Assembly: GCA_963761985.1 (NCBI GenBank)
Contig: CAVXIT010000011.1
Location: 42,042-106,041, forward strand
From: JACCTH01 sp963761985
GTDB taxonomy: Bacteria; Actinomycetota; Acidimicrobiia; Spongiisociales; ZC4RG35
DNA: 64,000 nucleotides
Reading direction: 5' to 3'
Made by a program: the position numbers and the translations under genes. Shown in pieces: positions 42,735 to 51,528 of the stretch. Under the pieces are notes generated by a model, which was not told the DNA's origin, ran no database searches, and saw only the letters and a list, made by a program, of their open reading frames with translations. Position 1 is the first letter of the stretch; the number at the start of each line of letters is the position of its first letter.

Positions 42735-44863
42735 AATGGCCTAGTCCAACTGGCCGGGTGGTTTTGGCCACGACATGTTGGCTGATCGTCGGTTCAGCGC
42801 TAACTCGTGGGTTGGGATGGGCCTGGGTTGCTGGCGCCGCGGGTGCAGGCCTCCTGCTCAGCCGAAATGCACCGCGGGCTGCCCTGGCCGCGCTGCTCAT
42901 CGGCTTCTCGAGCGGTCTGGTCGCGAACGTCCGCGACCAGGGCCAGCTTGGAGCCGTCCTGCCTTCTCCACTCACCAGACTCGAGGTGATCGCCCTGACC
43001 GACTCCTCCCCAGGTCAGTTTGGCAATGCCTGGGCTCTCGCCCGACCCATCGCGTTGGACGTCGGAAACGAATCCACTCCTTGGTCTGGTCCCAACCTCC
43101 TGCTCGATTTGCCGCTCGATGACCTGGTCGTCTCGGGGGAGCGATATTTCGTTGCCGGTGAGTTGAGGGATCGGAGCGGATCGGCCGCCGGAATTACCTA
43201 TCGAGCTCGGTTTCGGGTCGACGAGATCGAAAGGCTCGCCGGTCCAACAGATCCGATTCGGATGGCGGGAAATTCCATTCGGTCGCGCGTGCTCGACCGT
43301 CTCGATCGGAACCGGCCAGAAGAGGCGCTGCTCGCGGGATTTCTTGTCGGCGACACGACCGGGCTGGCCCAGGATGACATCGAAGCTCTGCGCGCCGCGG
43401 GAATCTCCCACTTTGTCGCCGTCTCTGGCTCCAATGTCGCCGGTTTTCTCCTCTTGTTTTGGATCGTTCTGGGACCCCTTGGGGTGGGTACCCGGCGACG
43501 GGGAATGCTCGGTCTGGTGGCCTTGGCCGTATTTGTGGTGGCGACTCGTTGGGAACCGTCGGTGATTCGGGCCAGTGCCTTGGCCGGGGTCGTCCTCGGG
43601 GCCAGGGCGCTCGGCTGGGTGGTCGATCGATGGGTGGCTCTCGCCATCGGCGTAGGCCTCGCCGTTCTCGTCGCGCCTGCCCTGGTTGCGGACCTCGGGT
43701 TTCAACTCTCGGTGGCGGCGACCGGAGGGATCATGCTCGGAGCCGATTCTCTGCCCGGATCATTGCCCGCGTGGCTGCGCAAGCCTCTGGGTGTCGGCCT
43801 GGCCGCGCAGTTGGCGGTCGCGCCGATCCTCCTTGCGTCCTTCGGGGAGATTCCGTTGTTCTCTCCTCTTACCAACCTCGTTGCGGCGCCCGTCGTCGCC
43901 ATCTCCACAATGCTGGCCGCGGTCGGAGTGATTCTGTCGCTCGACCCGCTAATCGAACTCGCCGCAATTGGGGGAAGCGCCTTTCTCTGGATCGGACGCA
44001 TCACCTCGTGGTATCCGCAACTCTCAACTCTGCCGGTCCTCGCTCTCGCCACCGCCTTCGCAATCTCTGTCAGGTGGCCTCGCCTGCGAACGCTGCTGGC
44101 TTGTCTGTCGGCGGTGGCGCTGGCGCTCTTCCTATGGGGCGGCCCGGGTCTGCGCGGTCCGGCTGTGGTCTTTCTCAACATCGGTCAGGGTGACGCGGTG
44201 CTTGTCGCCACCGGCGAAGGCCGGGTGATCCTCGTCGACGGCGGTCCCGGTCCACGCGAGCTCTGGCGGGCACTCCGGCGCCATCGGGTCAGAAGCCTTG
44301 ACCTGGTCGTCGCGACGCATCCGCACGATGATCACATCGCCGGGCTCGTCGGCCTCGCGACTCGAATGCCGGTCGGAATGGTTTGGTATGGAGGCGACCG
44401 TCACCAGAGCGCCACCTGGGACCGCATTGAATCTGAGCTCGAAGCGGAGGGCGTTCCCATTGCGGTGCCCGAGGTCGCGACGAGCGTCGCGCTCGATGAC
44501 TTGAGGATCGAGATTCTGGGACCGGAGAGGCATTACGAGGATCCCAACGACGAGTCGGTTGTCCTCCTGGTCGATTCGCCCGGGCCAACAATCCTTCTGA
44601 CGGGTGACATCGAAAACGCCGCTCAGGCCGACATAGTTCCGCCCGACATCGAGGTGCTGAAGGTGCCCCATCACGGTGGCGCCACGTCACAAATCAGCTG
44701 GCTGCTGGCAACCACGCCGCAGGTTGCGGTGATCAGTGTGGGTGAAAACGACTTTGGCCATCCCCATGAATCGATCGTCACTGCCTTGCGCGCGGCGGGG
44801 ATCGACGTCAGGCGAACAGATCAAGACGGAGATGTGGTGATCTCTCTCGAGGCCCAAACCTAA
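42731..44863 (+). CDS. comEC: ComEC/Rec2 DNA uptake channel
   Basis: A 710-residue inner-membrane protein. N-terminal helices, an OB-like segment (YFVAGELRDRSG), the competence domain (LLAGFLVGDTTGLAQDDIEALRAAGISHFVAVSG, ARALGWVVDRW), and a C-terminal metallo-beta-lactamase domain with LNIGQGDAVLV, DLVVATHPHDDHIAGL (~residue 525-545) and VPHHGGATSQ. The lactamase domain is thought to degrade the non-transported strand. It is the usual length for actinobacterial ComEC. Start TTG in the TTGA overlap with comEA. Converges on the degenerate GGDEF gene, nine bases from its stop. Confidence 0.95.
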   Translation: MKWPSPTGRVVLATTCWLIVGSALTRGLGWAWVAGAAGAGLLLSRNAPRAALAALLIGFSSGLVANVRDQGQLGAVLPSPLTRLEVIALTDSSPGQFGNAWALARPIALDVGNESTPWSGPNLLLDLPLDDLVVSGERYFVAGELRDRSGSAAGITYRARFRVDEIERLAGPTDPIRMAGNSIRSRVLDRLDRNRPEEALLAGFLVGDTTGLAQDDIEALRAAGISHFVAVSGSNVAGFLLLFWIVLGPLGVGTRRRGMLGLVALAVFVVATRWEPSVIRASALAGVVLGARALGWVVDRWVALAIGVGLAVLVAPALVADLGFQLSVAATGGIMLGADSLPGSLPAWLRKPLGVGLAAQLAVAPILLASFGEIPLFSPLTNLVAAPVVAISTMLAAVGVILSLDPLIELAAIGGSAFLWIGRITSWYPQLSTLPVLALATAFAISVRWPRLRTLLACLSAVALALFLWGGPGLRGPAVVFLNIGQGDAVLVATGEGRVILVDGGPGPRELWRALRRHRVRSLDLVVATHPHDDHIAGLVGLATRMPVGMVWYGGDRHQSATWDRIESELEAEGVPIAVPEVATSVALDDLRIEILGPERHYEDPNDESVVLLVDSPGPTILLTGDIENAAQADIVPPDIEVLKVPHHGGATSQISWLLATTPQVAVISVGENDFGHPHESIVTALRAAGIDVRRTDQDGDVVISLEAQT

Positions 44864-44872
44864 CTAATTGGC

Positions 44873-45667
44873 TTAGGGTCGCTGCTCCTTGTCGAGCCGT
44901 CGCCAAACATCGAGGATCGGTTCCAGCCCCTCGCCGGGATAGGTGGCTGCGGCGAGCCGCACTCCCGCATCCTGCCCGGCCTGGCCGGCGAGGAGCGTTC
45001 GGAGATTTTCGGCGGCGATGCGAGCACCCTCGGGACCGGTCTCGGGGAGGACCACACCAATGAGATGGTGATCGTCCTGGCGAGCATGCGAAACGTGATC
45101 GGTTTCACGAACGGTTTTGCGGACCCGCTGGGCCAGGTCCCTGATCGCCGCATGCTGTTTGCGGACCGGTCGCGATCCCCAGGATGGATTGGTGATATCA
45201 GCCAGGATCACCGAAAAGACTTTCTCGTATCGATCGGCGCGGGCGCGTTCGACATCGGCCATTTCGATAAGGGAGCGCGCATTGCCGAGACCGGTCTCGT
45301 CGTCGATGTCGTCCTGTCGCTCGAGCTTGTCGAGCGCGGCTTTGATCTGCTGGCTCGCCCAGCCCCCACCGGCGCCGAAGCCGAGATAACCAAGGATCCG
45401 AGCAGCCATCTGACCGCTGAGCGGGGTCAGGCCGAGCAAGCGGATCGAGGGTATCCGCAATAGCACGTATCCGAGTGAGGCCAGCCCGGCGAGCACCAAA
45501 CCACCTCTGATGCCAAAAAAGAGGAACCCGGCGAAAACCGGAATGAAGAACAAGGTGGCGACCACCTCGACCTGGTCGACTCCCCGCGAGATGGCGAGCA
45601 GCGCGACGAGCGCAATCAGGACCAGCCCCGAAATGAGGACTATCGCCCGCGCCCGGCTGAACGTCAT
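44873..45667 (-). CDS. Membrane protein with degenerate GGDEF domain
   Basis: A 264-residue protein with three to four N-terminal membrane helices (AIVLISGLVLIALVALLAI; VATLFFIPVFAGFLFFGI; a third including YVLLRIPSIRLLG) and a cytoplasmic GGDEF-like domain from about residue 118 (DETGLGNARSLIEMADVERARADRY, SVILADITNP). The signature position reads ARQDDHH, so the GG(D/E)EF catalytic motif is missing and diguanylate cyclase activity is very unlikely. It may have kept nucleotide binding or serve as a signalling partner. ATG 45667 is the start giving the membrane helix directly. Runs opposite to the surrounding competence/DNA genes. Confidence 0.85.
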   Translation of the reverse strand: MTFSRARAIVLISGLVLIALVALLAISRGVDQVEVVATLFFIPVFAGFLFFGIRGGLVLAGLASLGYVLLRIPSIRLLGLTPLSGQMAARILGYLGFGAGGGWASQQIKAALDKLERQDDIDDETGLGNARSLIEMADVERARADRYEKVFSVILADITNPSWGSRPVRKQHAAIRDLAQRVRKTVRETDHVSHARQDDHHLIGVVLPETGPEGARIAAENLRTLLAGQAGQDAGVRLAAATYPGEGLEPILDVWRRLDKEQRP

Positions 45668-45746
45668 CTCTGACCACCTTACGTGACCAAGACTGTTGAC
45701 CAGTGTCGTTCGAGCAGGTGTTCGATACCTCGATACCATCGGGCTG

Positions 45747-46199
45747 GTGCCCGTATTGCTGCGGCTCAGGCTCGCGCTCGTTGCCCTGTTTGGCGTATTG
45801 CTCATACCGATATTTCTCAGCTCGATGCGTGGCCTGACGCACGTCGTCAGCTGCTCGACTGCGATCTCGAAGCCGTTCGAGGTGACCTTCGACTCGGCCG
45901 GGACTCCAACCTTGACCGGCTCGAGCGTTGTCGAAGCCGGTGGCGATCCCGTTTGCCGGTCGTTGCGCTCCGATGTCTCGATTCGAGAGGCCGGCCCCAA
46001 TCGGCTCGAGGTCACGGTCCCCATCACCAACGACGGTTCGGAGGCATGGCAGGGGACAGTGGCCTTACTCGTCGGACGGGTGGAAATTCCGGTGAAGATC
46101 GGGCTGGTGCCGCCGGGGGAAACCCGGTCGGAAACCCTCGTCTTGAACTTGCCCGCCGGCGTCACCTCGTTTTCGGGGGAGCTGCTGATCGGTCCCTAG
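45747..46199 (+). CDS. Putative exported protein of unknown function
   Basis: About 150 residues. GTG start, then a basic/hydrophobic N-terminal region (LLRLRLALVALFGVLLIPIFL) that is a signal peptide or anchor. The rest has a beta-rich pattern (VTFDSAGTPTLTGSSVVEAGG, RLEVTVPITNDGSEAWQGTVALLVG, VPPGETRSETLVLNLPAGV), resembling a small Ig-like or FxlYD-like extracytoplasmic domain. The sequence contains Cys residues in VSCST and PVCRS that could form a disulphide bond. I do not recognise the family. It lies between the degenerate GGDEF gene (divergent) and the DHPS-like gene (24-base gap, same direction). Confidence 0.65.
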   Translation: MPVLLRLRLALVALFGVLLIPIFLSSMRGLTHVVSCSTAISKPFEVTFDSAGTPTLTGSSVVEAGGDPVCRSLRSDVSIREAGPNRLEVTVPITNDGSEAWQGTVALLVGRVEIPVKIGLVPPGETRSETLVLNLPAGVTSFSGELLIGP

Positions 46200-46224
46200 G
46201 GACTTGTCGTCGCGACACGGCACA

Positions 46225-47037
46225 ATGCCCGTGATGGCGATCCTGCGGGCCGGGCCCCACACCCTGACATTCGGCGGCGTTACCCACGTGATGGCGGTTG
46301 TCAACCTCTCTCCGGAGTCGGCCAATCAGCACACCGTGGCCGCGAGCTTGACCGCAGCGGTGGAAATGGCTGAAAGACATCGAGAGGCAGGGGCGACCAT
46401 CATCGATCTTGGCGGTCAGTCCTCCCACTACGACAACCCGACGCTGGCGGCTGAGGTGGAGTTGGACCGCCTTCTCCCAGTCGTCGCGGAGTTGGCCGAT
46501 GCTGACTTCATCGTGTCGATTGACACCTGGAAGCCCGAGGTTGCGGAAGCTTGCGTCAAGGAAGGCGCGGTGATCATCAACGACACCGGGGGATTGACCG
46601 ATCCGAGAATGATTGACGTGGTCGCGGCGAATGACGTCGCCGCCGTAATGGTCTACGTCGAAGGGAAGAACCCCCACGACGTCGGCGAGGTCGATCATGC
46701 GCCCGACAAACCAGAACGGACCGCATCGGTCCTGGCGGAACGAATCAACGGTCTGGCTGCCATGGGAGTGGAGCAGCTCATCGTCGACCCCGGGATCGCT
46801 TTGAACTATCGCGGTGACTACGAGAAGTACACGCAATTACAGCTCGATGTCATCCGGCAGAGCCAGTCGTTGCACGAGCTCGGGCATCCCGTGCTGATCC
46901 CGATTCCGCGCAAGAAAGAGGACCACCGGGTCATGGCCTACGTCACGCTGGCGCTGGAATACAGCGCCGATGTGATTCGAGTGCACGATGTCGTAGAGGC
47001 GTGTGACCTCGTGCGATTGTTCGGCCGCACGCCGTGA
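46225..47037 (+). CDS. Divergent dihydropteroate synthase-like TIM-barrel protein
   Basis: A ~270-residue homologue of FolP. The barrel order is right: MAVVNLSPESANQHT (DHPS MGVLNxTPDSFSDGG), GATIIDLGGQSSHYDN (DHPS GADIIDxGGESTRPG), FIVSIDTWKPEVAEA, GAVIINDTGGL, VEQLIVDPGIALNY, and IPIPRKKEDHR (DHPS R-SRKS). The pABA/pterin loop residues are changed: there is no STRPG, and TPDSFS is SPESAN. Members of this pterin-binding enzyme group may use a different substrate such as a folate- or methyltransfer-related one; sulfonamide-target function is doubtful. Two ATGs are close, 46225 and 46234; the first is used. The stop overlaps the holA GTG. Confidence 0.8.
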   Translation: MPVMAILRAGPHTLTFGGVTHVMAVVNLSPESANQHTVAASLTAAVEMAERHREAGATIIDLGGQSSHYDNPTLAAEVELDRLLPVVAELADADFIVSIDTWKPEVAEACVKEGAVIINDTGGLTDPRMIDVVAANDVAAVMVYVEGKNPHDVGEVDHAPDKPERTASVLAERINGLAAMGVEQLIVDPGIALNYRGDYEKYTQLQLDVIRQSQSLHELGHPVLIPIPRKKEDHRVMAYVTLALEYSADVIRVHDVVEACDLVRLFGRTP

Positions 47038-48029
47038 CGTCATTGCTTGCGGTCTCGGGACCATCCAACGCCGGACCCGGTGAACGCCAGGAGATGCTCG
47101 ACCGGGCGCGGGCATTTCTCACCCAAGCTGGTGTCGAGCCTGTAGATGTAGTCCGTCTTGACGTGCCACCTCGCGGCGGGGGCGAGGACACCGAGGGTCC
47201 GTTACGCGCTGAGGTCGAGCCTTTGGTCCCAATGCTGCAGTCCGGTTCGCTCTTTGGCGGCCGCCAGGGTCTCCTCGTCGTCGAGGCGCAAAACCTCAAT
47301 GCAGGAGAGTCGTCCCTCACTGCCGAGCTTCTTTCCCAGTTTGACGAAGAGGCGGTGGCGGTCGTGCTGGTTTCCTTCGGGTCCATTCCGGCCGCGGTCA
47401 CCAAGGTGGTCAAGAGTCGCGGTGAGGCGGTCAGCGTCCGCAAGATGTGGGAGCGACAAGCGACCGAATGGCTGCGCACGGAACTGACGACTCGCGAGTT
47501 GAAAATCGAGGCCGAAGCCCAAGATGCCTTGCTGCAGAGGTTCGGGACCGACATTGCTGGCCTGTCGCAAGCCCTCGATCAGTTGGTCGAGCACAAAGGG
47601 AAGGTCACCCGTCAGCTGATCCTTGATCGGTTCCGCAACCGTCCCGACGAGCCGCTCGTGCATTACACCGACGCTCTCGCCGCGGGCAAAGCGGGGGAAG
47701 CTCTCCGCCGTCTCTCCGATTTCTTGACCCACGGTCACCCGCTGGTTCTGCTGGCCGCGGTCGAGTCGGACTTGCGCCGGCGTTCCCTGGCCTCGTCCTC
47801 GGTCGACGAGGAAACTTTCCGTGCCTCGATCGGAGCGCGGTCAGATGACCGTCGGGTCGCCCGGCTATGGCGCGAGCGGGGACGGATCAGGGATTCGTCG
47901 TTGCAGAAGGCGTTGGAGGGCTTGGTCCGCGCCGACCGGGTGATGAAGACCCAACCGGAGGAAGTTCACCGGGTGACACTCGAGCGCCTCACCGTCGCCT
48001 TGTGCCGCTGGTACGGAGGACGCACCTAA
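47034..48029 (+). CDS. holA: DNA polymerase III, delta subunit
   Basis: Clamp-loader subunit that opens the beta sliding clamp. 331 residues: N-terminal AAA+-like domain (VPMLQSGSLFGGRQGLLVVEAQN, EEAVAVVLVSFG), then the helical lid domain (ALLQRFGTDIAGLSQALDQLVEHKGKVT) and the C-terminal collar (VHYTDALAAGKAGEALRRLSDFL). It lacks Walker motifs, as normal for the delta subunit. In many actinobacteria holA directly follows comEC; here three genes stand in between. GTG start in a 4-base overlap with the DHPS-like gene. Followed by the hairpin repeat pair at 48039. Confidence 0.9.
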   Translation: MTSLLAVSGPSNAGPGERQEMLDRARAFLTQAGVEPVDVVRLDVPPRGGGEDTEGPLRAEVEPLVPMLQSGSLFGGRQGLLVVEAQNLNAGESSLTAELLSQFDEEAVAVVLVSFGSIPAAVTKVVKSRGEAVSVRKMWERQATEWLRTELTTRELKIEAEAQDALLQRFGTDIAGLSQALDQLVEHKGKVTRQLILDRFRNRPDEPLVHYTDALAAGKAGEALRRLSDFLTHGHPLVLLAAVESDLRRRSLASSSVDEETFRASIGARSDDRRVARLWRERGRIRDSSLQKALEGLVRADRVMKTQPEEVHRVTLERLTVALCRWYGGRT

Positions 48030-48038
48030 GGGCATCCC

Positions 48039-48143
48039 AAACCTAAGGCTTTGAGCCGTGGTTTTCACGGCTTAGAGCCTTACGTTTTGGGACATGGCGA
48101 AACTCAATGCAATTTGCCGTGGTTTTCACGGCTTAGAGCCTTA
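48039..48143. repeat. Palindromic repeat pair between holA and rpsT
   Basis: A long hairpin, AAACCTAAGGCT-AGCCGTG (48039-48060) with complementary CACGGCT-AGCCTTACGTTT (48066-48086), loop GTTT. Its right arm core, 28 identical bases starting GCCGTGGTTTTCACGGC at 48055, recurs at 48116. The same palindrome, weaker, stands after the gene ending at 61819. The two arms lie between convergent gene ends and could act as bidirectional terminator. Confidence 0.85.
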
Positions 48144-48158
48144 GGTTTCGAGAGGAAA

Positions 48159-48419
48159 CTAGGGGCGAGCGTTGTTGACGGCTCGGGCGAGTCGTGACTT
48201 GCGCCGGGCCGCCGTGCGTGGGTGCATGCGGCCCTTGCTGACCGCTTGATCGATCTTCTTCTGAGCGACGCCGAACGCCTCGGTCCCATCGACCTTCTCG
48301 CCAACTGCGGTCCGCACTGCCTTGATCCTGGTCCGGAGTTCGGACTTGGTCGCCTTGTTGCGGGCCTGGCGAACCACGTTCTGACGGTTCCTTTTGATTT
48401 GCGACTTGATGTTGGCCAT
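48159..48419 (-). CDS. rpsT: 30S ribosomal protein S20
   Basis: Small-subunit protein binding 16S rRNA. 86 residues, strongly basic, starting MANIKSQIKRNRQNVVRQARNKA with KKIDQAVSKGRMHPRTAARRKSRLARAVN toward the end, the S20 signature. ATG at 48419 chosen over a start 18 bases upstream, as it gives the conserved MANIKSQ. It is convergent to holA, the common arrangement, and divergent from lepA with 127 bases between. Confidence 0.97.
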   Translation of the reverse strand: MANIKSQIKRNRQNVVRQARNKATKSELRTRIKAVRTAVGEKVDGTEAFGVAQKKIDQAVSKGRMHPRTAARRKSRLARAVNNARP

Positions 48420-48546
48420 GACGGCAGAAAGCTCCAACTACTGAGGGGATCAGACCGAACGGCGGAGCCGTTCATGAGATCCGCAGGTTAGCACCCAGTC
48501 AATTGCGAGTGACTGGCCCCGTACAATGTGGCGGTCCCCCGATTTC

Positions 48547-50352
48547 ATGTTTTCTCAAGCGCGCATCCGTAATTTCTGCATCATCGCTCACATCGACCAC
48601 GGCAAGTCGACGCTCGCTGATCGTCTCCTGGAGCGCACCGGCGCCATCTCGGAAAGGGACATGCGCGAGCAGGTGCTCGACACGATGGACCTCGAGCGAG
48701 AGCGCGGTATCACGATCAAGGCCCAGGCCGTGCGCCTGAACTACCGAGCTGCCGACGGTCATGACTATGTCATCAATCTCATCGACACCCCGGGCCACGT
48801 CGACTTCTCCTACGAGGTTTCTCGGTCCCTGGCGGCTTGCGAAGGTGCATTGCTTCTGGCCGACGCCGCCCAGGGGGTTCAAGCGCAGACGCTGGCCAAT
48901 GCCTATCTCGCCATCAACGCCGGGCTCGAAGTGATTCCGGCCTTAAACAAGATCGACCTGCTGGCGGCAGATCCGGAACGAGTCACAGCGGAGATGGTCG
49001 GCGTTCTCGGCGGCAAACCCGAAGACGTGCTCCGCATCTCCGCCAAGACGGGGGAGGGCGTTGACCACTTGCTCGAGGAAATCGTCCGGCTCGTCCCCCC
49101 ACCAATCGGCGATGCCAGTTCGCCCTTGCGGGCCTTGGTGTTCGACAGCTACTACGACGCCTATCGGGGGGTGGTTTGTTACGTCCGCATCGTCGACGGA
49201 AGCCTGGCTCCGGGGGACCAGATCCGTTTCATGGCGACCGGGGAGATCCAATCCGCTGAGGAGGTTGGAGTTCTCACGCCGAAAGCCCTGGAGGTGGGAG
49301 GTCTCGGTCCCGGCGAGGTGGGCTATTTGATTACGGGGGTGAAGGAAATTGGTCGCATCAAGGTGGGTGACACCATCACCAATGCCCGCCAAGGCGCCGT
49401 GGTACCGCTACCCGGATATGCCGAGCCCAAGCCGATGGTCTACTCGGGTCTCTTTCCGACGGACGGCGACGATTTCGAGCGTCTGCGCGAGGCGCTCGAG
49501 AAACTTACTTTGAACGACGGTTCGCTGAAGTACGAGCCGGAGAGCAGCCGCGCTCTCGGATTCGGTTTCCGTTTGGGGTTTCTCGGCCTTTTGCACATGG
49601 AAATCGTGCGGGAGCGACTCGAGCGTGAATACGGGCTCGATCTCGTCGCCACTGCGCCATCGGTCGCCTTCCGCGTCCGCCTTCCCGACGAGGCCATCCT
49701 CGAGATTCAGTCGCCTCAGGATCTGCCCGATCCCGACGCCCGCATCGCCATCGAGGAGCCTTACGTCAAAGCCATGATCATTGCCCCAGCGGAGTACATC
49801 GGCTCGATCATGGAGTTGGTGCAACGACGGCGCGGCGAGGGCGGCAGCATGCACTACCTCTCGCCCGAGCGGGTCGAGCTGACCTATCAGATTCCCCTCT
49901 CCGAAGTCGTTTTCGACTTCTTCGACGTGCTCAAATCGCGTACCAAGGGCTACGCATCGCTCGATTACGAACCGGCGGGCTACCAAACCTCTGATTTGGT
50001 CAAGGTTGACATCCTGCTCAACGCGGTGCCGGTCGATGCCTTCTCCGCCATCGTCCATCGCGACAAGGCAGGTGCCTACGGCAAGGTGATGACCGAACGA
50101 CTGAAAGAGCTGATTCCGCGCCAGCTTTTCGACATCCCCATACAGGCTGCAATCGGCGGGCGCATCATCTCCCGCGAGACTGTCAAGGCCAAGCGCAAGG
50201 ATGTTCTGGCCAAATGCTACGGGGGCGACATCACCCGAAAGCGCAAACTCCTCGAACGACAAAAAGAAGGCAAGAAGAGGATGAAGATGGTGGGCTCGGT
50301 CGAGGTGCCCCAGGAAGCGTTCGTGGCGGCTCTGCGTGTTGACGTCGACTAG
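48547..50352 (+). CDS. lepA: Elongation factor 4 (LepA)
   Basis: Translational GTPase that acts on stalled or maturing ribosomes. ~601 residues: G1 AHIDHGKST, G2/switch RERGITIKAQAVR, G3 DTPGHVDFSYEVSRSL, G4 NKIDL, then domains II, III and the LepA C-terminal domain ending with KMVGSVEVPQEAFVAALRVD. The ATG at 48547 gives the family start (MFSQARIRNFCII); another in-frame ATG at 48526 adds seven residues. TACAAT at 48522-48527 could be a -10 box for the nearer start, but no good -35 accompanies it. Overlaps hemW by 17 bases; opens the lepA-hemW-hrcA-dnaJ series. Confidence 0.96.
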   Translation: MFSQARIRNFCIIAHIDHGKSTLADRLLERTGAISERDMREQVLDTMDLERERGITIKAQAVRLNYRAADGHDYVINLIDTPGHVDFSYEVSRSLAACEGALLLADAAQGVQAQTLANAYLAINAGLEVIPALNKIDLLAADPERVTAEMVGVLGGKPEDVLRISAKTGEGVDHLLEEIVRLVPPPIGDASSPLRALVFDSYYDAYRGVVCYVRIVDGSLAPGDQIRFMATGEIQSAEEVGVLTPKALEVGGLGPGEVGYLITGVKEIGRIKVGDTITNARQGAVVPLPGYAEPKPMVYSGLFPTDGDDFERLREALEKLTLNDGSLKYEPESSRALGFGFRLGFLGLLHMEIVRERLEREYGLDLVATAPSVAFRVRLPDEAILEIQSPQDLPDPDARIAIEEPYVKAMIIAPAEYIGSIMELVQRRRGEGGSMHYLSPERVELTYQIPLSEVVFDFFDVLKSRTKGYASLDYEPAGYQTSDLVKVDILLNAVPVDAFSAIVHRDKAGAYGKVMTERLKELIPRQLFDIPIQAAIGGRIISRETVKAKRKDVLAKCYGGDITRKRKLLERQKEGKKRMKMVGSVEVPQEAFVAALRVDVD

Positions 50353-51511
50353 CCAGATTTCTACCGCCGAGCGGCCCGACTCCGTCGGGCTGGCAGAACG
50401 CGCTTGTGGTTTTCGCGCCGCTTATGTCCACATACCTTTCTGCGCCCGGCTCTGTCCCTATTGCGATTTCGCAGTGGTCACCGGACGGGACGAGGAGGTC
50501 CCGCGTTATTTCCGCGCGCTTATAGCCGAGATCGAGCGCGACGATCCATGGGGACCGCTCGATTCGGTCAATTTCGGCGGCGGTACGCCCAGCCGGGTCA
50601 ATCCAGACGACCTCCGCTCGGTGCTCGACGCCCTCAAGAAAAGACACGGCCTGAGCGACGACACCGAAGTGTCCCTCGAAGCCAATCCGGAAGACTGGAC
50701 TCGGGATCGAGCCGAGGCCTTAAGGGAGGCGGGGTTCAACCGGGTGTCGTTTGGGGCGCAGAGCTTTGACCCGGCCACCCTCCTCGCTCTCGGCCGCCGA
50801 CACGATCCGGACCAGATCGGCGAGGCGATCGAGGCCGCGCGACGGGCAGGGTTCGAGTCGATCAATCTCGATTTGATTTTCGGATCTCCCGGCGACGAAG
50901 GATGGGAACGAACTCTGAGCATTGCGCTTGACTCCCACTCCGACCATCTGAGCTGTTACGCCTTGACGGTCGAGCCCGGCACCGAACTTTTCCGCCGGGT
51001 CGCAGCCGGAGCGCCGGCGCCGGACGCAGACGCTCAGGCCGAGCAGTGGGAGCTGGCCGACGTTGCCGCTAGGAATGCCGGCCTAGTTCGCTACGAGGTG
51101 TCGAACTGGGCCCGGCCCGGCCACGCCGTGAGGTACAACCTTGCGGTTTGGGCGCAGGCGGAATACCTGGCCTATGGGCTCGGTGCCCACCGGTTTCGCC
51201 GATCAGTTCGCTCGCACAACTTTCGCCACCTCGACACCTATCTCGCCGCGATCGAACAAGGAAAGAGCGCCTGGTCGGGCCAGGAGTCGATCCGGGGGTG
51301 GTCGGCCGAGACTGAGCGAGTATTCCTCGGCATCCGACGGGCGGCGGGAGTCATTGCGGGTGCCGCCGGAGCCGCCCTCGCCGGTTCCGACGAGGGGAGC
51401 ATGCTGGCCGAACACGGCGTCATTGCCTACGAAGCCGGCCGATTGGTGGTTGAGCGCCCCCTCCTTACTGATGCCGTCGCTCGGGCTGTGTTAGCACTCT
51501 CACCCCCCTGA
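50336..51511 (+). CDS. hemW: HemW-type radical SAM protein
   Basis: Radical SAM family member related to coproporphyrinogen dehydrogenase; HemW proteins bind haem and act as haem chaperones. 391 residues. The motif CxxxCxxC is present as CARLCPYCDF (~residue 36), followed by VNFGGGTPSRV, GFNRVSFGAQSFD, and the HemW C-terminal segments YEVSNWARPGHAVRYNLA and GLGAHRFRR. The distal C-terminal portion, with AAGVIAGAAGAALAGSDEG, is short, as usual. GTG start within the end of lepA. The stop is inside the CIRCE element of hrcA. Confidence 0.93.
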   Translation: MLTSTSQISTAERPDSVGLAERACGFRAAYVHIPFCARLCPYCDFAVVTGRDEEVPRYFRALIAEIERDDPWGPLDSVNFGGGTPSRVNPDDLRSVLDALKKRHGLSDDTEVSLEANPEDWTRDRAEALREAGFNRVSFGAQSFDPATLLALGRRHDPDQIGEAIEAARRAGFESINLDLIFGSPGDEGWERTLSIALDSHSDHLSCYALTVEPGTELFRRVAAGAPAPDADAQAEQWELADVAARNAGLVRYEVSNWARPGHAVRYNLAVWAQAEYLAYGLGAHRFRRSVRSHNFRHLDTYLAAIEQGKSAWSGQESIRGWSAETERVFLGIRRAAGVIAGAAGAALAGSDEGSMLAEHGVIAYEAGRLVVERPLLTDAVARAVLALSPP

Positions 51512-51518
51512 CCGCTAA
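51491..51518 (+). promoter_or_regulatory. CIRCE-like operator of hrcA
   Basis: TTAGCACTC (51491-51499), ten-base spacer, then GACCGCTAA (51510-51518), close to the HrcA operator TTAGCACTC-N9-GAGTGCTAA (left arm exact, right arm two mismatches, spacer one base long inside a C run). It lies directly in front of hrcA and across the hemW stop, as expected for autoregulation of hrcA-dnaJ. Confidence 0.7.
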
Positions 51519-51528
51519 AATTGCCTAA

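Noticed and set aside
48039..48143. A two-unit CRISPR array
   Set aside because: Only two 28-base repeats with a 33-base gap, each a palindrome next to gene ends, with no cas genes.
48522..48527. TACAAT as the lepA promoter
   Set aside because: No acceptable -35 hexamer at 16-18 bases; recorded only as a possibility in the lepA entry.
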